This document shows positions 58,139-64,000 of a DNA stretch of 64,000 bases, in pieces. This DNA comes from Musa acuminata AAA Group (Eukaryota; Streptophyta; Magnoliopsida; Zingiberales; Musaceae): contig NC_088356.1 of NCBI RefSeq assembly GCF_036884655.1, positions 12,010,001-12,074,000 of the forward strand, in the 5' to 3' direction. The notes beneath the pieces were generated by a model, which saw nothing but the letters and a program-made list of their open reading frames with translations, did no database searches and was not told where the DNA came from. The position numbers were made by a program, and so were the translations under genes. Within the stretch, counting starts at the first letter, position 1; every line of letters starts with the position of its first letter.

Positions 58139-59648
58139 TGAAGGAAAAATATCAAGAGGTGGGGGTGATTTAGTGCAGCGAAAAATTTTCGACGATTAAA
58201 ACTGCGTTCGTACGATAAAAGTGATTTCGATAGAAAACCCGATTCGTAAATCACTTTAACTTGTGATCAAGTGAGATGCAGTTAAAGCGAATCTATAAAG
58301 GCAGTTTGCAGTTATGATGGAAATCAAAAGGTAAGCGCAAACTGAAATATGATGTTCGTACGATAAAACTGATTTACGTCTAAACACCGATTCGAAAAAT
58401 ACTGAATTTTGAAACACGATCGTAAATGCGTAGAAGGCAGTAAGCTATTGAGGAGGTTTGCAGTAAAGATAATATGCTCAAAGTAAATGCAAACCAGAGA
58501 GCACCGCAATTTTAGAGTGGTTCGGTCAATCTTGACCTACATCCACTTCTGGCTTCCTCCACCGACGAGGTCACCGACGTCCACTAGAGGCCTTCCTTCA
58601 ATAGGTGAAGGCCAACCACCCTTTTACAGTTTCACTCCTTTTGACGGGCTTAGGAGACAACCCTTACAAAATTTTCTCTCCTCTCTTGAAAGATCAGAAC
58701 TTGGAAGAAAAGAAGGAGGAGAACTTCTAACTCATACAACACTTTTAAGCTCTAAAAATCATAGAGTAAGATCAGGATTTCGGTGGTTTTTGGTTACTCT
58801 GTCATTGCTGAAAGGGTGGGGTATTTATAGGCCCTAACCTAGTTTGAATTCCGAGCTCAAAACTGTCAATTCCCGAAATTCCGGGGTCTGGCGGTTGCAC
58901 TGCCTGGCATAGCTCGAAGACTGAGCCTCTGGGCGGTGCCACCTCCTGCCAGAGCTCGGAGACCGAGCTCAAGTGGTGCCACTGCCTGACTGGGGCGGTT
59001 GCACCGCCTAGCCAAAGCTCGGAGACCGAGCTCAAGTGGTTGCACCTCTGTCAGAGGCGGTGCAGAGCTCGGAGACTGAGCCCTGGGCGATGCCACCACT
59101 GACCCAAGCGGTGCCACCTTTGGCCAAGAAATATGGGTCCGAATGGGCTGAGCCATTCGGCCCAATTTGGGTCTATCAAGGGCCCAATTGCCCCAAGATT
59201 AAGTTAATGGGATCACCTCCCATTTCTAACTTAATCATCGTGCTAACTATGAATTTCTTAAGACATTTACTACAGCTTACTTTCGGTGCGTCAATCGCTT
59301 CTTCCGACGAGCTTCAGGCGAACTTCCGGTGAACATCTGACGAACCTCCGGCGATGCTCCGACGGACTCCCGACAAACTTTTGGACTTGCGACGATCCAC
59401 TTGGCGAGTTCCGACGAGCTTCTTTGGCAAGCTCCTGGACTTCTCGGATTTGTTCCCGTAGAACCTCCGACGACCGTCCGAACTTCCGTCGAGCTCTCGA
59501 ACTCCCAACGTGATCATAGTCTTTGACTCCGGCGTAACTCCTGCTGCATGTCTTACTTTCATCGTAGTTAATCCTGCACACTTATCTCATCATATGGATT
59601 AGATAATAAATGACAATTGACGTCATCATTAAAATCCAAGATTCAACA
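58139..59648. mobile_element. Solo LTR of the gag-only element family
   Basis: The ends (TGAAGGA...AGAGGTGGGGGTGATTTAGTGCAGC and ATTAAAATCCAAGATTCAACA) and the internal organisation match the LTRs at 35892 and 38954. It has a GGTGCCACC-type array at about 58890-59115 and a TTCCGACGAACTT-type array at about 59290-59520. Only one LTR is present, with no primer site or gag. TGAG occurs next to both ends (58134-58137 and 59650-59653), shifted by one base, so the duplication is not secure. It has probably displaced or follows the lost 5' half of the chorismate synthase gene. Confidence 0.75.
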
Positions 59649-61116
59649 GTGAGGAGGTACCTTTGTGCAGTCGTTATCCCAGAACGCATGGAACGGCACC
59701 ATACGGTGTTGTCTCGAGCTTTTCAGGATGGGATGTACCAAGGAATGCCTTAGTACGGATCCTGGCTCGGCGCGTGGGAGTACTCCTCTTGTTGACCTGG
59801 TGGTGGCGTGGCGCGGCATTGGTCGTGACGTGGCCAGGACCCAAAATATTCCTTATCACCCTCCATGATTATCACTTTCCCCCATTTTGTTCAATCAAAA
59901 TCCCCTTGTTACCCATAGATAGAATGCTCTTGCACTCACCACTAATCATGATGTTGGTGTCAACAACTTTAAGCCACAACCTCGAGGCCAACACGGTTGG
60001 GTTCGGGTCCGAATGAGCGGGGATCTTCCTGGATTACTCTTTAGAGTGCTGAGGTAGCCAACTATGTTGGTCCGGTCTCGACGAGACAGTCATTTCTTCC
60101 GGGAGGGAACTCCTCGCCTGGGCGCGTGGTGGGAGGCGCTTAGTCTTCATCCCTGTATATAGGTCGGGTCGGGAGAGCTCGACCCGACCCCTCCGACGGT
60201 CAAGTTAGTCGATAATCTTGGGAGGTTTTCTCCTCTCTTTTCTTTTCCCCTCCCTCGTTCCGAACGTGAGGGTTTTTATAGGGAAGGTCACCATTGTTGA
60301 TGTGCCCGCTTACAGGGATAAGAACAATACTTGGTAAGGCGTCTGACCCCGGCGTTGGGGTTGCGTGGAGGACCAGGCTCCTCAAGGATGGCGACGTGCC
60401 TTGGTCGACATTTTGTCTGTCTCGGCCCGACACTGTTAGGTTAGACCGAGGCAGACGACCCATGCATCTCCTCGGTCCACGTGACCCAGGAGACATCACC
60501 CGGGAGCAAGCGACGTTAGTTTGTGTCCCATCATTATTATTATCCTCATCATTCTCCCCCCCCCGAAGGAAGCCATGCGTCGGTTGTTGCTAAGGGGGTC
60601 CGGGGCGTGGCTTCTGCTTTCAGTGGTTGTTCCTGCCAGTTTCCTCCTGGTCGGCTAGTTACCATGGTCGACCGGGAAAGTTCCCCAAAGGGTCGCCCTG
60701 GCTGGTTGCTAGCCCATTGTCCACGGGGGGCGCGTTGCTGGCCCATCGTCCGCGGGTGGCGAGCTTCATCCGCGGGTGGCTAGTTGCTGGCCCGTCAACC
60801 GGGAACCTTAGGTCAGTGCGCGGGGGGCGAGCTTCATCGGCTTCATCCTTACGCCCACCGATCGAGCCGAGGATCGGCTCAAAAGATGCACCAGTGGAGA
60901 TCGAGGTCGGTCGGCCTCGGAAGAAGGCAAAGACCTGTGTTGCGAGGGGATCCGACGTGGCAATGGCCCAGTCGGGAGGAACCGCTACTGGACCGGCCGA
61001 TCGCATAGGGAGACGCCTCGGACGGGGTGAAGCCGGCCCCAGTAAGGGGGTGGTGGGTGGGGGGGGTGGGGGCGGGGGCGGGGGCAGGGAAGGCCCCTTA
61101 AGAGTCCTCCGTTCGC
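59649..61116 (+). other. Probable LTR and leader of the chimeric element
   Basis: GC-rich and non-coding as far as I can tell. TGTATATAGG near 60155 is a credible TATA box, and the following 300 bases contain pyrimidine-rich tracts typical of an LTR. A run of C at 60554-60563 and long G runs at 61045-61090 are present. I could not fix the LTR borders or a primer-binding site. An open frame at 60627-61202 has a Lys/Arg motif (GRPRKKAKT) and may be part of the gag leader, but it loses frame in the G run. Confidence 0.4.
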
Positions 61117-61134
61117 GAACTCTGCCGCCTTCCC

Positions 61135-62215
61135 GTGGGCATGGAGGACGAGCCCTACCAGGTTCGGGCGATGGAAGATCTCCCAAAGGGCGAAGCCTCT
61201 GACCCGCTGGTGGCCCGCTGGGGTGGCTTGTCCCGTGGGGACCGGATATGGGCCGACAGGGATTCCGCGGCCTTGTTCGTCCGCGGAGGGCTTCATCCCA
61301 ACATGGCTCGGGAGTTGTACACCATGTCCTCCGAAGTCTTACTTGGCAAGTCCGCCAAGTCTCTACTGTGGGTAAGTATATCGTCATCGGCGGGCACGTT
61401 TGCACCCGAGTGGTATTGTCCTGACTCCCTTCCTCTCAGGGTCAACATTATATCATAGCGCTGATGGACCGCGTGCGCGATGCTGGCCGAGTTGTCGGCA
61501 GATTGAGCAACCGCAACGTTGAGCTGCGTAGGCAGATCGAGGAGGTTGGCACGAGGTTGGCACCCGAGGGGGTGGTTGCAGCCGAGCAGCGCACATCAGA
61601 TTTGGAGGCAGAAGTGACGCATCTCAAGTCCGAGCTTAAGGTGGCTGAGGAGCAGAACAATGAGCTCCAGGTGCATCTGAAGGCGACTCAGGCTGAGGTC
61701 TGCCTAACGAAGGGGGAGATGCTTGCGCTCAACTAGAAGCTGGAAGAAGCGTGTGCCGAGGCACGCTCGGTTTCTGGGGCCCTGGCGGACGAGATTCGTC
61801 AATGGCCAGAGAAGGACAAGGAGCTGATTGAGGCCTACAAAAAATCTCTGGGCTTCGAGCTCGGGCTGACTCAGTTGGGGCGGGTCACCTGGCTCGCTTC
61901 AGAGCGCGCTACCCCAACATGCTCGAGGAGCGGTGTGCTGATGCACACTTGAAGGCCCTCTCCTACAAGAGAGCTGTCGCTAGAATCTATAACCGAAAGG
62001 TGCGTCCCCGACCGATTAAGTTCGGCAATCTAGTCTTATACAAAGTCAAAGTTAGCGACCTGACCCGAGCGCGCGGCAAGCTCGATCCAAACTGGGAAGG
62101 ACCTTATCGGGTGATCGACGTCGTCAGAATCGGCACATACCGGCTCACGACGATGCAAGGCCACCCCCTGGCGAGGACGTGGAGCGTGCAGAATCTTAAA
62201 AGATTTTTCGTATAG
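61135..62215 (+). pseudogene. Chimeric retroelement ORF: intron-bearing gag fused to the pol C-terminus
   Basis: The first part (61135-61371) reads MEDEPYQVRAMEDLPKGEA to ARELYTMSSEVLLGKSAKSLLW. A GT-AG intron of 68 bases (61372-61439) then joins it in phase to GQHYIIALMDRVRDAGRVV and a coiled coil (RRQIEEVGTRL, LEAEVTHLKSELKVAEEQNNELQVHL). This resembles the gag-like 'putative gypsy type transposon' proteins of monocots. A TAG interrupts the frame at about 61735, the coiled coil continues (KLEEACAEA), and after a frameshift GHLARFRARYPNM leads directly into a Ty3 pol C-terminus (EERCADAHLKALSYKRA, KLDPNWEGPYRVIDVV, ARTWSVQNLKRFFV). Protease, RT and integrase are absent, so the element is a deletion derivative. 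Confidence 0.72.
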
Positions 62216-62349
62216 TGAAATCAAGAAAGACAAGGAAGAGGTCTGAACATTTTCATTTAAACAAAAATCCAGTTACAGGACCAGATAACATATTACAGCA
62301 TCGGCGACACCCAACCTACCCCATTAGAAAAAATTACAATAGGTCTACC

Positions 62350-63263
62350 CTATTTCTCGGGGGCTTCGACGCTATCGTCAAAGGAAACTTCCTCGGGCAT
62401 GTCGAGACCAGCTCGAAGTCCTTCGATCATTGTCCTTTCCTCGTAGTTTTCTGTTTGAGGGGTAGGGAAAACCACTTCGGGCGGTAGGACGACCTCGGTC
62501 CCGAATGCGAGACTGTAGGGGGATTCTCCAGTCGCGGTTTTGGGGGTGGTCCATAAGGACCACAAGATACTAGGGAGCTCGTCCACCCAAACCGATCGGG
62601 CTGTGGACGCTCTTCTTGTGAGCCCATCCAGAATGGATCGGTTGGTTACCTCCACCAAACCGTTCGTCTAGGGGAGGGCCACCGAGCTGAACCTCAATTG
62701 AATCCTGTGGCTCGCGCAAAATTCTCAGAACCGCGCACTAACGAACTAGGCCCCATTATCTGTGATGATAGTCCTGGGCAAGCTGAACCGAGTCACTATA
62801 TTCTTCCAGACGAATTTCTCCACCTAGCGTTCTGTGATTGTTGCTAGCGGCTCGGCTTCGACCCATTTGGTGAAGTAATCCACTCCTATGATGATGTATC
62901 TTCGCTGCCTCGAGGCCGGCGGGAAAGGTCCGAGGAGGTCCAATCCCCATTGTGCGAACGGCTATGCACAGTTAATGGGGGCAAGCGGAACCGCGGGCTG
63001 TCGAGGCGTCCGAGCGTGCCTTTGGCACGAGCCGCATCGTTGCATGAAAGCTTTCGCGTCCCGACACATGGTCGGCCAATAGTACCCTTGGCGAAGAATC
63101 TTGCATGCCAAGGTTCGCCCATTGATGTGTTCCCCACAAATCCCTTCATGGACCTCGGCCAAAACCGACTGAGCTTCTTCGGGTTCCAGGCACCGTAGGA
63201 GAGGATGCGAGAAAGACCTCTTATAGAGCCGTCCATTCATCTCGGAGTACCATGCTTGCGTAC
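62350..63263 (-). pseudogene. Ty3 pol fragment: integrase zinc finger and core
   Basis: On the minus strand, 63336-62962 gives GRLYKRSFSHPLLRCL, LAEVHEGICGEHINGRTLA, then YYWPTMCRDAKAFMQRCGSCQR, the H2C2 integrase zinc finger (the first residues of that frame lie in the LARD LTR). Core-domain pieces follow through several frameshifts and stops (around 62950-62760). The end (62658-62350) reads MVEVTNRSILDGL, WSLWTTPKTATGESPYSLAFGTE and EGLRAGLDMPEE. That is the integrase segment which should immediately precede the pol C-terminus found on the opposite strand at 61919. The right end is cut by the second LARD copy. Confidence 0.82.
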
Positions 63264-63708
63264 TGTCACGGACAAACTTCTCAACAAGATGTTGGATGTA
63301 ATGCTTATGTGTGTCCGTGTCTTTTGGCATGTTCATGCCCTGTACAGAATGTAAAGGGGCGGCCGAAGGCTTATAAGTCCCATTTTAGTTGGGTGGTGGC
63401 CTCTTTAGGCTTGTAAATAAAGGTTGTGTCATGTGGACACGTGCGAGAGATTTTCGGTCAGTAATGGACCATTTTACCCTTTGTTGTGCCACTGTTCAGA
63501 GCTTGTAAAGTCTGTTTGTAATTTGCATTGTCTATGAAGTGTTTTTCGGACATGTTTGCTTGTGGATCCCGATTGAGGCGTTCTCTTTAACCCGTTCTCT
63601 CGTTTGTTGGTCCTAAGGGACAATGGGAGGCTTTGGGGAGGCTGACCTTTGCGGACGGACGCGCGAGGGTGCCGCACGACTTAGGCAAAACCAGCTAAGT
63701 CCGTGTCA
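63264..63708 (+). repeat. 5' LTR of the second LARD copy
   Basis: Starts TGTCACGGAC and ends AAGTCCGTGTCA. The 3' LTR lies beyond the window. Confidence 0.9.
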
Positions 63709-63710
63709 TA

Positions 63711-63727
63711 TGGTATCAGAGCGGGAC
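63711..63727 (+). other. Primer-binding site of the second LARD copy
   Basis: TGGTATCAGAGCGGGAC, two bases after the LTR. This copy keeps the canonical methionine-tRNA complement that the copy in the PDI intron has lost at one base. Confidence 0.9.
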
Positions 63728-64000
63728 AAGCACTCATAGAAACACTTGACATGCAAACGTGGGGGACCTAGCGGGACTGCGTTGAGGGCAGTCAGCACAC
63801 GCGCGACCGTTTGAGGGAAAACGGGCATGGAGATGTAGGGAAAAGAGTCGCTCAGTGGAGCGGGCATCTGAGATTGGCATTCAGAGGAATGGCCAACCCT
63901 TCGCGCAAGAGGCACCACGAGAACAGGCAAGCTTGGAAGAATTTGGAGCGCACAAAGGTTGGGATGGCTGAGTTTGAGCTACGGCTCAACGTTGACAACT

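Larger units (their letters stand above)
63264..64000 (+). mobile_element. Second copy of the LARD-like element, cut by the window end
   Basis: A 445-base LTR (63264-63708) and the start of the interior are reverse-complement homologues of 17781 downwards in the PDI intron element. Here the element is in plus orientation. It has inserted into the Ty3 integrase fragment. The visible interior (63728-64000) also matches the first copy and shows no coding potential. Confidence 0.9.

Noticed and set aside
60627..61202. A 191-codon frame with a poly-Gly tract
   Set aside because: The tract comes from a G run, and the recognisable gag sequence after it is in another frame. I kept it only as possible leader.

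Overview
The window is plant nuclear DNA, almost certainly from a monocot. Spliced genes with GC-rich exons sit among AT-rich, heavily methylation-decayed retrotransposons. The mix of coding sequences and Ty3/copia families suggests the banana family (Musa/Ensete), but that placement is inference from memory of the families and not proven here. There are no bacterial-type operons, CRISPR arrays, or recognisable tRNA or rRNA genes.

Layout. 1-11,000 is a gene-rich stretch: an S40/DUF584 senescence-regulator gene (minus, 2861-3349), a four-exon PIP2 plasma-membrane aquaporin (plus, 7287-8477) and an unrecognised small three-exon gene (minus, 9055-11007). That last gene shares a divergent promoter region with a 12-exon protein disulfide isomerase of the PDIL1-3/1-4 type (plus, 11646-20499) that has an N-terminal signal peptide, two CGHC sites and a C-terminal KDEL. 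A 4.57-kb non-coding LTR element (LARD-like) fills intron 2 of the PDI gene.

21,300-28,770 is a dead tyrosine/aromatic amino-acid transporter gene (minus strand). A 5.3-kb chromovirus (Ty3) with a perfect 5-bp target duplication (TCTTG) has landed in its first exon; removing it restores an open frame across the junction. 29,000-48,900 is a nest of retroelements: a very old AT-rich Ty1/copia pol relic (minus), cut by a younger copia element (32642-42847, 5-bp duplication GTTTA). Inside the younger element lies a gag-only LTR element (35892-40532). A kilobase of pyrimidine/CNG repeats (about 44,870-45,960) and more AT-rich decayed DNA follow.

48,900-64,000 returns to a gene-bearing landscape: a two-exon patatin-like phospholipase of the pPLAIII clade (plus, 51551-53626), a broken chorismate synthase gene (minus, 55448-58106) next to a solo LTR of the same family as the gag-only element, then a chimeric gag-to-pol-C-terminus element (plus, about 61,100-62,215) facing a Ty3 integrase fragment (minus, 62350-63263). 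That fragment is cut by a second copy of the LARD family (63264 to the window end).

The four recognised intact genes are not a pathway. They are ordinary housekeeping or stress genes (senescence regulator, water channel, ER oxidative folding, lipid acyl hydrolase). The two pseudogenes both concern aromatic amino acids (chorismate synthesis, aromatic amino-acid transport), which is probably coincidence. The most unusual content is the transposon architecture: gag-only and gag/pol-C-terminal derivatives, LTRs carrying internal repeat arrays, and the pyrimidine/CNG array. I saw no convincing new biochemical system.
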